Shown one piece after another: positions 34,916 through 43,765 of a stretch of DNA of 44,305 nt. The notes under the pieces are model-generated. The model was not told the origin of the DNA. It saw only the letters and a list, made by a program, of their open reading frames with translations, and did no database searches. This DNA comes from Nodosilinea sp. LEGE 06152. GTDB lineage: Bacteria > Cyanobacteriota > Cyanobacteriia > Phormidesmidales > Phormidesmidaceae. The number at the start of each line of letters is the position of its first letter. The first letter of the stretch is position 1. A program made the position numbers and the translations under genes. Location: NCBI RefSeq assembly GCF_015207525.1, contig NZ_JADEWR010000008.1:1-44305 (forward strand). The letters are read 5' to 3'.

Positions 34916-35248
34916 TTAAACCTGGGCCTGGAGCCAGCTCAGGTAGGCAGGCAGGCCAGTCACGATGGGTAGGGCGATGATTTCGGGCACCTCGTAGCTG
35001 TGGTGCTCGGTGATTACCTGGCTCAGGGCCTCAAACTGGCTGAGGTCGGTTTTAACAACCAGCTGCCACTCGGCCTCGCTCTGAACCTCGCCCTGCCAGC
35101 GGTAGAGCGATCGCACCGGAAACACGCTAACGCAGGCGGCCAGCCGCGCCTCAACCAGGTGGCGAGCCAGGCGATCGGCCTCGGCCTCGGAGCCAGCGGT
35201 GACCAGCACCACGCCTGGGGATGGGGATACAGGCTCAGACGCTGCCAT
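34916..35248 (-). CDS. cutA: CutA divalent-cation tolerance protein
   Basis: A 110-residue CutA1 protein, a trimeric ferredoxin-like fold resembling PII. Motifs are V-V-L-V-T-A-G-S-E-A-E-A, A-R-L-A-A-C-V-S-V-F-P-V-R-S-L-Y-R-W-Q-G-E-V, E-W-Q-L-V-V-K-T, and H-S-Y-E-V-P-E-I-I-A-L-P-I at the C-terminal part. It has been linked to copper tolerance in enterobacteria, but the role in cyanobacteria is unsettled. Its ATG overlaps the stop codon of the pentapeptide gene (TAATG), so the two are translationally coupled. It sits beside the zinc sensor and ATPase genes. Confidence 0.95.
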   Translation of the reverse strand: MAASEPVSPSPGVVLVTAGSEAEADRLARHLVEARLAACVSVFPVRSLYRWQGEVQSEAEWQLVVKTDLSQFEALSQVITEHHSYEVPEIIALPIVTGLPAYLSWLQAQV

Positions 35249-36240
35249 TACTGCTGGGGAATGCGATCGACAAACTGCGACTGGTTCAGGGTTTCGCGAG
35301 CCGGGCGGTGAGTCCAGCGAGTTTCACCCTTGACCATTTCGTAGAGGTAGGCACGGGCTTCGGCAGGCAGCACCGACTCAGTAAATTCGGTACCCACCAC
35401 CACCGCCGCCTTCAGCGACGCCTCGCCCAGGTGGGCGCGGGTAAGGTCGGCCCGCGACAGGTCTACACCGTCTAAAATGCCGTTCCACAGCACGGCCCCA
35501 GTCAGGTCAGAGCCGCTGAGATTGGCCCCCACCAGACTGACCCCGCGCATGGTGGTGTGGGTTAAATTAGCCGAGCTGAGGTTGGCGTGGTCGAGGTTAG
35601 CCCCGTTGAGCTTGGCCTCTTTGAGATTGACCCCGGCCAAGTTCATACCGTGCAGGTCTAACCCGTTGAGCCAGGCCCCCTCCAGGTTGGTCGCATCCAT
35701 ACAGGTGCGCTCTAGGTCGGCCCCGCTGAGCCGCGCCCCGGTCAGGTGTGCCCACGACAGGTTGGCCCCGCAGAGATTAGCCCCCCGCAGGTTAGCGCCG
35801 CTGAGGTTGGCCCCGCAGAGGTTGGCTCCCCGCAGGTCGGCCTGGCGCAGGTTAGCATGGCACAGGTCAGCCCCGCTGAGCTTGGCGCGGCGGAGGTCAG
35901 CGCGCACCAAAAAAGCGCCCCGCAGGTTGGCTTTGGTCAGGTCGGCCTGTACCAACCGAGTTTCGCTCATTTTGGCAAAGCTCAGATTGGCCCAGTTAAG
36001 ATCGGCCTGGTCGAGATTGGCCTGGGTCAGAAAGGAGCGGCTGAAGTCGGCACCCCTGAGGCTGGCCCGGCTGAGGTCAACATCGACCAGAATGTGGTGG
36101 CTGAAGTTGGCACCGGCCAGGCTAATGCCCGTGAAGTCGCGGTAACCGGCCTCGTATAGCTCCAGAAAATACTGAATATGCATAATGCTTTGATGGTGAG
36201 CCGGAGAACTGGCAGACTCACGGGGGGCAGCTAAAGACAC
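35248..36240 (-). CDS. Pentapeptide-repeat protein
   Basis: A 330-residue protein dominated by about 45-50 consecutive A(D/N)LXX pentapeptides between residues 40 and 285, with L-R-G-A-N and L-S-G-A-N units. This gives a right-handed quadrilateral beta-helix. Only short caps flank it: an N-terminal segment (Y-F-L-E-L-Y-E-A-G-Y-R-D-F) and a C-terminal segment with Y-L-Y-E-M-V-K-G-E-T-R-W-T. Most cyanobacterial proteins of this type have unknown functions; no signal peptide is seen. Translation couples it to cutA. The mirror-image frames on the opposite strand are artefacts of the repetitive codons. Confidence 0.93.
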   Translation of the reverse strand: MSLAAPRESASSPAHHQSIMHIQYFLELYEAGYRDFTGISLAGANFSHHILVDVDLSRASLRGADFSRSFLTQANLDQADLNWANLSFAKMSETRLVQADLTKANLRGAFLVRADLRRAKLSGADLCHANLRQADLRGANLCGANLSGANLRGANLCGANLSWAHLTGARLSGADLERTCMDATNLEGAWLNGLDLHGMNLAGVNLKEAKLNGANLDHANLSSANLTHTTMRGVSLVGANLSGSDLTGAVLWNGILDGVDLSRADLTRAHLGEASLKAAVVVGTEFTESVLPAEARAYLYEMVKGETRWTHRPARETLNQSQFVDRIPQQ

Positions 36241-36505
36241 GATGGATTCCCTAATCGGGGCATGCAGACTGTGAGGAGGTATTAAAAACGACTTTAAAAG
36301 ACAGGTTTATGAGTAAGGTTAACGCTTCTTTAACTAAGGGCCGAGAACATAAAGTTACAGTTCAAAATGTGATTAATTATTTTTTAACAATTGCCACGTT
36401 TGGAGGCTGAGTGGCTTGAATACAGCTTATTTGCTTTTTCTTGGCCTGAGTGTCTTCGTTGCTTTTGTTTGATAATTTGGTGAGAAACTTAGCACTTGAG
36501 TGAGC

Positions 36506-37177
36506 ATGAACCGATTATTTTTTTGGGGTCTTTGGCTGGGATTTGTTTTGTATGCGTTTATACTTGCGCCACCCAATCGCCTCGATACCGCCGACTTAAT
36601 CCTTCGCCTCTCGACCGGTGATTGGCAGGGCATCAATCCAATCGTTATAGCGCTATTTAATGCCATGGGGATCTGGCCAATGGCCTATGCGGCCCTGGCC
36701 CTGATCGATGGTGCTGAACAAAAGCTGCGGGCCTGGCCCTTTGTGGTGGTGTCGTTTGCGGTGGGGGCGTTTGCGCTGCTGCCCTACCTGGCGCTGCGGC
36801 AGCCCAACGCCAGTGCTAGCAGTTCTAAGGGCCTGCTGATTCGGCTGCTAGAGTCACGCTGGCTGGGGGCTGTGCTGGCGGCGGGGGCGATCGCCCTGGC
36901 CGCCTTTGCATTACTTAAAGGAGACTGGCCCGATTTTTGGCAGCAGTGGCAGACTGGCCGCTTTATTCACGTCATGTCGCTCGACTTTTGCGCCCTGTGG
37001 CTGCTGTTTCCGGTGCTGCTGCAGGATGACATGGCCCGGAGAGGGCTGAATCAACCCTGGATCACGGCGGCGGTGCTAGCGCTGCCGCTAGTGGGTGCCT
37101 GTTTGTATTTGGCGCTGAGGCCGTCTTTGCCGGAGGTTGTAGATGTGACAGGGATAAGGGAAAAGGTAAGCAGCTAG
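36506..37177 (+). CDS. Polytopic membrane protein, unknown function
   Basis: A 223-residue protein with about six hydrophobic segments (near 4-21, 46-66, 74-93, 113-130, 153-168 and 184-203). The N-terminal half, with L-F-N-A-M-G-I-W-P-M-A-Y-A-A-L, is a pattern I associate with uncharacterised cyanobacterial and chloroplast membrane proteins, but I cannot name the family. I use the ATG that follows an in-frame GTG by two codons. The upstream 265 bases are AT-rich (for example TTTTTTAACAATTG) and likely carry its promoter. Confidence 0.7.
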   Translation: MNRLFFWGLWLGFVLYAFILAPPNRLDTADLILRLSTGDWQGINPIVIALFNAMGIWPMAYAALALIDGAEQKLRAWPFVVVSFAVGAFALLPYLALRQPNASASSSKGLLIRLLESRWLGAVLAAGAIALAAFALLKGDWPDFWQQWQTGRFIHVMSLDFCALWLLFPVLLQDDMARRGLNQPWITAAVLALPLVGACLYLALRPSLPEVVDVTGIREKVSS

Positions 37178-37241
37178 GGGGATGACGAGACGAAGAAGTT
37201 TTGAACTTTGAACCGTCACCTCAACTAATAGACCCCCACCG

Positions 37242-39602
37242 TTAAACCCTTGCTGCCATGCTCTGCAACCGCCCCAGGGTACGCTGCACCGACGACAGCG
37301 CTTGGCTATCGCCCTGGGCTTCTAGGTAGGCGCTGGCCCGCTCCAGGTCGGCGATCGCGCGCGCCTGATCGCCCTGGCTCTGGTAGGCGGCGCTGCGGTA
37401 GCAGTAGGGCAGCGCAATCGGGTCGCCGCAGGCAATGGCATCGCTGTAGTCGCGCACGGCCCCTTTGAGGTCGCCCAGCTTTTGCAGGGCGCTGCCCCGG
37501 TACACGTAGGCCATCGGCAAGTGGGGCTTGAGGGCGATCGCCTGGGTAAAGTCGGCGATCGCGGCGGCGTAGCGGCGCTGCTCCAGGCGCAGCCAGCCCC
37601 GGTTGCAGTGGGGGGCAAACAGCTTGTTGTTTTGCAGAATCGCTTCGCTGAGGTCGGCCTCGGCGGCCTCAGCCTGGTTGAGTTCGAGCTGGGCCACCCC
37701 CCGGTTGTTGAGGGCGATCGCGTGGTCGGGCTGCAGCTGAATCACCTGGCTGTAGTCGCTAATTGCGCCGGGCTGGTCGCGCAGATCGTGGCGGGTGGTG
37801 CCCCGGTTAAAAAAGGCCACCGCATCGCCGGGGGGGATCACCGGGTCATGGAAGCGCTGCATCAGCGCCTGCACCACGGCGGGTTCGCTAGTGCGCAGCT
37901 TGGCCTCCAGGTCGGGGATGACGGCGCTCTGAGTGGGCAGCGCCTTGAGGCTGACAATGGCGTAGGTGTGCCCAATGGCGTTCTCGGGCGGGGCGCTGCT
38001 GCCGCTGTCGCAGACCAGGTAGCTCTCGGCGGTGCCCATAATTCTGAACTTGAAGCGATCGGGGTAGTTTTCGCGCAGGGGCAGGAGCTGGTTGAGGGCC
38101 GCCTTGAGCAACTGCAGCTGGCTCGACTCGGTGCCCCAGCGCTGGCTAATTCGCCAGACCAGGCGGCCATCGTGCTGGTCGCCCCGGTGGCACCAGCCAA
38201 TTTCGAGCTGGCCGCCCCGCTCTAGCAGCCGGTCAAACCGCTTGAGCAGATTTTCATCAATGGTGACGTAGCTGGCCCAGGGCCAGACCAGCAGCACTCG
38301 CCGGGTGGCGGTTTCGAGCGCGGCCTCCAGGGCTTGGCGGCTGGGCATAGCCTGGGGTTCGCTGCCGGTGTTTACCGGCAGATCAATGATCCAGTCGGGC
38401 GGAGCTATGGGGTGGCTGCCGGTCGGAGTCGCCGGGGCCGGGGGGTCTTGGCGGGAGGTTTTGAGGTCGGCCTCCGTCTGCTGCACCCGCCGCGCCAGCT
38501 GAATCAAGGCTTTGCGGTTGGCGGTATCGACCGGGGCTGTAACCATCTGGCTAGTGAGCTGCTGCTGCCGTTCGGAGAGCGATCGCGTCACTCCCTCCAG
38601 CTGCGCCACCTGGGCCTTGACCTGGCCCAGATACTGCGACACCACCTGCTGCACCTGCTCCTGGGTGTGGCCCGCCGTCTCTTGGCGGCTGACCTGCTGC
38701 TGAAGCTGCTGCACCTCGGCGGTCAGCCGCTCTAACGCAGCGGTGCTCGGAGCCGCCGCCGGAGTCGAAACCCCGCCCACGGTACCCACCGGAATTTTGG
38801 TTAGGGCCTGCTCCAGGCGGGTTTGCTGGCGGGTGAGGTCTTTGACGTGGTCCACCAGCTGGCTAAATTCTGACTGGGGCACCAGCGCTGCCATCGCCTT
38901 GACCACTTCCCCCATTTCGGCCCGGTACTGGCCGGGGCTGCTGGTTTGGGGAAACTCATGCCAGCGGCGATCGAGTTGCCCCAGGGCATCTTGCAGGTTG
39001 ATGACCAGGGTGCGGGTTTCTGAGCGCAGGTTTTCGAGGCTCACGCGGGTCTGCATGAGGTCGGTCTTGACCTGGGAGAGCTTGTTTTCGGCAGCTTCTA
39101 CCCGAGGGGTCGTGGCCAACCGCTGCATGTAGGTGTTGAGGTTCTCGAAGCTGACCTGGGTGGTGGCCGCCTGCTCCTGCAGCTGGGCAATCTGCTGGTT
39201 AATGCTGGTCAGATCTGGGGTGGCCAGCGTTTCTAGCCGCTGGTTGACGTGGGCTTTGAGCCCTTTAATTTCTTTTGAAAAGCGGATAAACGAGTGGTTG
39301 TTGCGATCCATCACCGCTCGCTGAAAGTTGGTCAGCGCCTCGGGCGAGGGCATGGCCGTCACCTGTTTGCTCAGGTTAGTGAGGCGGTGCCCGGTTTGGC
39401 GATGCTGGCGGGCCAGTTTTTCCTGGGCTTCTTCAAGCTGCTGCTCGACTCGGCTGCGGTTGAGCAACCCCACAGCGGCTAGCACCGTGAGCGGAGCCGA
39501 CGCCAGCGCTATATTTTGAGCCGCAATCGATGCGACAGCACCGACGCCAGAACCCACCACTAGGGCACGTTCGGCCCTGGTCAACCAATGATTATCAGCC
39601 AC
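37242..39602 (-). CDS. Membrane-anchored coiled-coil / PLD-like / TPR protein
   Basis: An unusual 786-residue protein. A hydrophobic stretch at about 15-46 may anchor it. A long Gln/Glu/Leu-rich coiled coil covers about 50-390. A proline-rich hinge (A-P-A-T-P-T-G) precedes a phospholipase-D-like fold at about 420-590 (R-R-V-L-L-V-W-P-W-A-S-Y, R-F-D-R-L-L-E-R-G-G-Q-L-E-I-G-W), in which I find no H-x-K-x4-D motif, so it is probably not a phosphodiesterase. Five or six TPR units follow at about 600-770 (N-R-G, A-I-A-D-F-T-Q-A-I-A-L-K-P). The start is GTG with AGGGGA upstream. It stands alone. The architecture suggests a membrane-linked scaffold or sensor; no function is known to me. Confidence 0.8.
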   Translation of the reverse strand: MADNHWLTRAERALVVGSGVGAVASIAAQNIALASAPLTVLAAVGLLNRSRVEQQLEEAQEKLARQHRQTGHRLTNLSKQVTAMPSPEALTNFQRAVMDRNNHSFIRFSKEIKGLKAHVNQRLETLATPDLTSINQQIAQLQEQAATTQVSFENLNTYMQRLATTPRVEAAENKLSQVKTDLMQTRVSLENLRSETRTLVINLQDALGQLDRRWHEFPQTSSPGQYRAEMGEVVKAMAALVPQSEFSQLVDHVKDLTRQQTRLEQALTKIPVGTVGGVSTPAAAPSTAALERLTAEVQQLQQQVSRQETAGHTQEQVQQVVSQYLGQVKAQVAQLEGVTRSLSERQQQLTSQMVTAPVDTANRKALIQLARRVQQTEADLKTSRQDPPAPATPTGSHPIAPPDWIIDLPVNTGSEPQAMPSRQALEAALETATRRVLLVWPWASYVTIDENLLKRFDRLLERGGQLEIGWCHRGDQHDGRLVWRISQRWGTESSQLQLLKAALNQLLPLRENYPDRFKFRIMGTAESYLVCDSGSSAPPENAIGHTYAIVSLKALPTQSAVIPDLEAKLRTSEPAVVQALMQRFHDPVIPPGDAVAFFNRGTTRHDLRDQPGAISDYSQVIQLQPDHAIALNNRGVAQLELNQAEAAEADLSEAILQNNKLFAPHCNRGWLRLEQRRYAAAIADFTQAIALKPHLPMAYVYRGSALQKLGDLKGAVRDYSDAIACGDPIALPYCYRSAAYQSQGDQARAIADLERASAYLEAQGDSQALSSVQRTLGRLQSMAARV

Positions 39603-40084
39603 GTTAATGTCCCCTGATGGTTAAAAAGCTTGAGCCTGGCGGTAATGACTGAGGGGGCGTCAGGGGGCTTTACCGCTACTGGTTTACTCTTCGCGGGGCG
39701 ATCGCGCCGTCAGGATAATTTTTGCGAAAGGAATTGAGCCAGGGGCATAGGGATGAGGAAGATGAGAGATGGAGAAATGAGGGGATGGGGAGAGGGAATT
39801 TGAGGGATCCGGGAGGTTGTGGCAGAGTCTCCCTGAAGCCTTGAGGAATTCATTATTGAAGTTTATCAATCAGGAATGAAAAACAAATTGCATTTAATCA
39901 ATTCACCCCTTCCTTTTTAGACCAAGCATTGGCTAAACTCTATTGCAAATAGGTCTAACTCTATCTAACCCGTCTGCTGATTGACTTGGGTCAATCGTCT
40001 TCTAGCGCCTGATCAATGGGTTAGGTATCTGCTTCTGCCCCGTCTGGCACTGTTTACCGTCCTTACTTGCCCAAGGTTTCGACT
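39603..40084. other. Upstream region of ndhF
   Basis: About 480 bases carry no gene. A perfect inverted repeat GATTGAC-TTGG-GTCAATC lies at 39979-39996, 88 bases before the ndhF start, and could be an operator for a LysR-type regulator of inorganic-carbon genes such as CmpR/CcmR. The left part has a purine-rich run (39750-39800). Confidence 0.45.
39979..39996. promoter_or_regulatory. Inverted repeat, possible operator of ndhFD
   Basis: Seven-base perfect arms GATTGAC and GTCAATC flank TTGG. The position before a CO2-uptake gene pair and the LysR-like dyad (T-N-A spacing) make a regulatory role plausible, but nothing proves it. Confidence 0.4.
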
Positions 40085-41938
40085 ATGACCCCGATTCTGG
40101 CTCAAACCAGCTGGCTAATTCCGTTGTACCCGCTGATGGGGGCGCTGCTGACAATTCCCTGGTCGCCAGCGATGATTCGCCGCACCGGGCCGCGTCCGGC
40201 AGGCTACATCAATATTGTGATGACGGCCCTGGCTCTGACCCACAGCCTGCTGGCGTTTCTGGCCTTTTGGGGCAAGTCGTCGCCCCAGTTTTTCTTTGCC
40301 CCCTGGCTAAATGTGGCGGGGCTAAATTTGACCATTCCCCTAGAGGCGTCGGCGATTACCCTGGGGGCCTGCGTGCTGATTACCACGCTGAATCTGTTGG
40401 CTCAGCTGTACGCCGTGGGCTACTTAGAGATGGACTGGGGCTGGGGTCGATTTTTCGCCATGATGGCCCTGTTTGAGGCTGGTCTCTGCGCCCTGGTGCT
40501 GTGCAACTCGCTGCTGTTTGCCTACATGCTGCTGGAGATTTTGACCCTGGGCACCTACCTGCTGGTGGGCTTTTGGTACAACCAATCGCTGGTGGTTACC
40601 GGAGCGCGGGATGCCTTTTTGACCAAGCGGGTGGGTGACCTGGTGCTGCTGATGGGGGTGCTGGCCATTTACCCCTTGGCCCACACCTGGGACTTTCGGG
40701 AGCTAGCGGCCTGGGCACAGACGGCCAATGTCGATCCTGGGCTGATCACGCTAATCAGCATTGGCCTGATCGCGGGACCGATGAGTAAGTGTGCCCAGTT
40801 TCCTTTGCACCTGTGGCTGGATGAGGCGATGGAAGGCCCGCTGCCCAGCACCATTTTGCGCAACGCGGTAGTGGTGACAACCGGGGTGTGGGTGCTGGTG
40901 GAGCTAGAGCCCGTTATTGCCCTATCGTCGACGGCCTCGGCCTTTGCGATCGCCGTGGGTACCGTTACCGCGATTGGCGCAACGCTAATTTCTGCCGCCC
41001 AAATCGATGTTAAGCGGGTGCTGTCGTACCTCAGCAGCGCCTATATGGGCCTGATGTTTATTGCGGTCGGTGCCCACCAGCCCGGTGCCGCCCTGCTGCT
41101 GGCTCTGGTTTATGCCCTGGGTATGGCCGCTCTGGTAATGGGGGCAGGCTCGATCATTATCAATATCACCACCCAGGATTTGACCCAGATGGGCGGGCTG
41201 TGGGGTCGTCGCCCCGTTACGGCCCTGGCGATGATGGTCGGAGCCGCTGGGCTGGTGGCGCTGCCTCCCCTGGGCGGGTTTTGGGCCATGCTGTCGCTGG
41301 TTTCGGGCCTGTGGGACAGCGATCGCGGCCTGCTTGTCGCCATTGTGCTGCTGGTCAACTGGCTTACCGCCTTTAGCCTAGCTCGTTTAATTGGCCTCAT
41401 TTTTGCGGGCAAAACCCAGCAGATGACCATTCGCGCCCCCGAGCCGCTCTGGCTGATTGTGCTGCCGATGGCGATTGTCGCAGGCTTTACCCTCCACCTG
41501 CCCCTGGTGATGGCTCAGCTCCACCTGCTGCCCGCCTGGGCCGAGGTCAGTCAGGATATGGCCCTGCTGCTGACCTGGTCGAGCATTCTTGGCGCTGCGG
41601 TTGGCACCCTGCTCTACGTCAACCGCGTAGTCGAGCATCCGGCGGGCCTGGTCAAGAAGCCCCTGCAAAACCTGCTGGCCTACGACTTTTACACGCCCAA
41701 GCTCTACCGCAATACCTTTGTGCTCGGCGTCGACATGCTGTCGCGCCTGACTGACTGGCTCGATCGCTACGTGGTCGATGGTGTGGTCAATGCCGTGGGC
41801 CTCGCCTCGCTGTTTAGCGGCGAAACCCTTAAATACGGCAATACTGGCCAGCTTCAGTTCTATGTGCTGACAATTTCCCTCGGTGTCGCGCTGCTCGGGG
41901 TGTTGATGAACTGGCATGCCCTAACGGCGCTGTTCTAA
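40085..41938 (+). CDS. NDH-1 subunit NdhF, CO2-uptake type (NdhF4/NdhF3)
   Basis: A 617-residue proton-pumping subunit of photosynthetic complex I, with about 16 membrane segments. The ATG at 40085 gives M-T-P-I-L; a TTG six codons upstream is less likely. The antiporter-like core has lost the usual S-A-L-I-H-A-A-T-M-V motif and instead reads G-P-L-P-S-T-I-L-R-N after K-C-A-Q-F-P-L-H-L-W-L-D-E-A-M-E. That is typical of the NdhF3/NdhF4 branch, which forms CO2-hydrating complexes with NdhD3/D4 and CupA/CupB. Remembered features, for example S-T-I-L-R-N and S-A-Y-M-G, favour NdhF4, the low-affinity constitutive type. ndhD follows after 68 bases. Confidence 0.88.
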   Translation: MTPILAQTSWLIPLYPLMGALLTIPWSPAMIRRTGPRPAGYINIVMTALALTHSLLAFLAFWGKSSPQFFFAPWLNVAGLNLTIPLEASAITLGACVLITTLNLLAQLYAVGYLEMDWGWGRFFAMMALFEAGLCALVLCNSLLFAYMLLEILTLGTYLLVGFWYNQSLVVTGARDAFLTKRVGDLVLLMGVLAIYPLAHTWDFRELAAWAQTANVDPGLITLISIGLIAGPMSKCAQFPLHLWLDEAMEGPLPSTILRNAVVVTTGVWVLVELEPVIALSSTASAFAIAVGTVTAIGATLISAAQIDVKRVLSYLSSAYMGLMFIAVGAHQPGAALLLALVYALGMAALVMGAGSIIINITTQDLTQMGGLWGRRPVTALAMMVGAAGLVALPPLGGFWAMLSLVSGLWDSDRGLLVAIVLLVNWLTAFSLARLIGLIFAGKTQQMTIRAPEPLWLIVLPMAIVAGFTLHLPLVMAQLHLLPAWAEVSQDMALLLTWSSILGAAVGTLLYVNRVVEHPAGLVKKPLQNLLAYDFYTPKLYRNTFVLGVDMLSRLTDWLDRYVVDGVVNAVGLASLFSGETLKYGNTGQLQFYVLTISLGVALLGVLMNWHALTALF

Positions 41939-42006
41939 AGGATTTGAATTCAAACCTTAAACCTCAAACTCCTCACCTACCAAACTCATCCACTCAACCC
42001 ACTGCC

Positions 42007-43587
42007 ATGCTCACTCCACTCCTACTGATTCCGTTAGTCGGCGCGATCGCGATCGGCTTCTGGCCCGGCCTTACTGGCAAACAGGCTCGCACGGGTGCCC
42101 TGGTGGTTTCGGCTCTGCCCCTGCTGTGGACGATCTGGCTATTTATTCAGTTTGATCTGTCCTTTGGCGGCTTTCAGTTCCACGAGTTTTTGCCCTGGCT
42201 ACCTGCCCTCGGCCTCAACTACGAACTCAGCCTGGATGGGCTATCGCTGCTGATGGTGGCCCTCAACAGCCTGATCACCTGGATTGCGATCTGGAGCAGC
42301 GCCCCCGACATTGAGCGGCCCCGACTGTTCTACAGCCTGCTGCTGCTGGTGAGTGCCGGGGTGGCCGGAGCCTTTGTGGCCCAAAACCTGATGCTGTTCT
42401 TCCTGCTGTACGAGATTGAGCTGGTGCCCCTGTACCTGCTGATTGCGATCTGGGGCGGCGAGAAAAAGGCCTACGCGGCCACCAAGTTTTTGCTCTACAC
42501 GGCCCTATCTGGGGCGCTGATGCTGGCCGGGTTTCTGGGTACGGTGTGGCTCACGGGCGCGAAGGATTTCACCTACTACGCCGTAATGGGCCACGAGCTG
42601 CCAATGGTGTGGCAGGTGGTGCTGCTGGGGCTGCTGCTGGTCGCCTTTGGCATCAAAATTCCGCTGGTGCCCTTTCACACCTGGCTGCCCGACACCTACG
42701 TGTCGGCCTCAACGCCGGTGGCAATGATGCTGGGCGGCGTGCTGGCCAAGCTGGGCACCTACGGCCTGTTTCGCTTTGGTCTGGGGCTGTTTCCCGATGC
42801 CTGGGCTGAGCTATCGCCCTACCTAGCGGTGTGGGCAGCGGTTAGCGTGCTCTACGGGGCGATTACGGCGATCGCCCAAAAAGACATCAAGCGCATGGTG
42901 GCCTACAGCTCGATCGGCCACATGGGCTACGTGCTGCTGGGCGGTGCCGCCATGACCGACCTGGCCCTGACCGGGGCCGTCAGCCAGATGGTCTCCCACG
43001 GCATTATCCTGGCCATTCTCTTTCACCTGGTGGGCGTGATCGAGGCTAAGGTCGGCACCCGCGAGCTGGATGTGCTCAACGGTCTGATGAACCCGGTGCG
43101 AGGTCTGCCCATGGTGAGCGCCCTGCTGGTGCTGGGGGGGATGGCCAGCGCGGGTATTCCCGGTCTGGTCGGGTTTGTGACCGAGTTTCTGGTGTTCCAG
43201 GGCAGCTATGCGGTGTACCCGGTGCAGACCCTGCTGGGGGTGATCGGTACCGGCCTGACGGCGGTGTACTTCGTGATTTTGCTCAACCGCACCTGCTTTG
43301 GGAAGCTGGACAACGCGATCGCCTACTTCCCCAAAGTCACCTTCTCCGAAAAGCTGCCCGCCTACGTGCTGGCTAGCCTGATCCTCTTCCTCGGCATTCA
43401 GCCCAACTGGCTGGTGAAGTGGGGCGAACCCACCGCCAGCGCAATGCTAGCGGCGATTCCCATCGCGATCGATACGGTGGTGGCCGATGAGGTGATTGAG
43501 GCGCTGCCCCCGGCGGTTGACCCCAGCGAGGCATTACCAACGGAACCCGTTCTCGTTCCCGTCGCCAGCCTCCCCAGCTTGCCTTGA
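42007..43587 (+). CDS. NDH-1 subunit NdhD, CO2-uptake type (NdhD4/NdhD3)
   Basis: A 526-residue membrane subunit with about 14 helices. It shows the family motifs V-P-L-Y-L-L-I-A-I-W-G-G, V-P-F-H-T-W-L-P-D-T-Y-V-S-A-S-T-P-V-A-M-M and Q-K-D-I-K-R-M-V-A-Y-S-S-I-G-H-M-G-Y. The T-P-V-A-M-M-L-G-G-V-L-A-K-L-G motif keeps the conserved transmembrane lysine. I start at the ATG giving M-L-T-P-L-L; the TTG-started 21-codon extension upstream is just the spacer. It pairs with the preceding NdhF. No cupA/cupB (chpX/chpY) gene follows in the window. The C-terminal 30 residues are Pro/Val-rich. Confidence 0.9.
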   Translation: MLTPLLLIPLVGAIAIGFWPGLTGKQARTGALVVSALPLLWTIWLFIQFDLSFGGFQFHEFLPWLPALGLNYELSLDGLSLLMVALNSLITWIAIWSSAPDIERPRLFYSLLLLVSAGVAGAFVAQNLMLFFLLYEIELVPLYLLIAIWGGEKKAYAATKFLLYTALSGALMLAGFLGTVWLTGAKDFTYYAVMGHELPMVWQVVLLGLLLVAFGIKIPLVPFHTWLPDTYVSASTPVAMMLGGVLAKLGTYGLFRFGLGLFPDAWAELSPYLAVWAAVSVLYGAITAIAQKDIKRMVAYSSIGHMGYVLLGGAAMTDLALTGAVSQMVSHGIILAILFHLVGVIEAKVGTRELDVLNGLMNPVRGLPMVSALLVLGGMASAGIPGLVGFVTEFLVFQGSYAVYPVQTLLGVIGTGLTAVYFVILLNRTCFGKLDNAIAYFPKVTFSEKLPAYVLASLILFLGIQPNWLVKWGEPTASAMLAAIPIAIDTVVADEVIEALPPAVDPSEALPTEPVLVPVASLPSLP

Positions 43588-43597
43588 GCGCTAACCC

Positions 43598-43734
43598 CGT
43601 AGGGTGCATCCGCGCAGCGATGCACCATCCATGAGGCAACCCACCCAACAGCCAAATCTTTGAATGGTGCATTACGGCCATACCAGATTCCCCGAACAAT
43701 AGCCTCGGTTGGCTTCGGCCTAATGCACCCTACG
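43598..43734. repeat. MITE-like element with hairpin repeat, copy 2
   Basis: CGTAGGGTGCAT at 43598-43609 and its exact complement ATGCACCCTACG at 43723-43734 form 12-base terminal inverted repeats around 113 bases. The first 30 bases match 29346-29375 in reverse complement at 29 of 30 positions and fold as a hairpin. The interior has further GGTGCAT fragments and no gene. It lies 10 bases past the ndhD stop. Confidence 0.7.
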
Positions 43735-43765
43735 CACCCTACGGGCGATCGGTCAGGGGCAGGGA

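Noticed and set aside
35477..36159. Long plus-strand frames opposite the pentapeptide-repeat gene
   Set aside because: They are mirror readings of the repetitive codons; the minus strand gives a clear pentapeptide protein.
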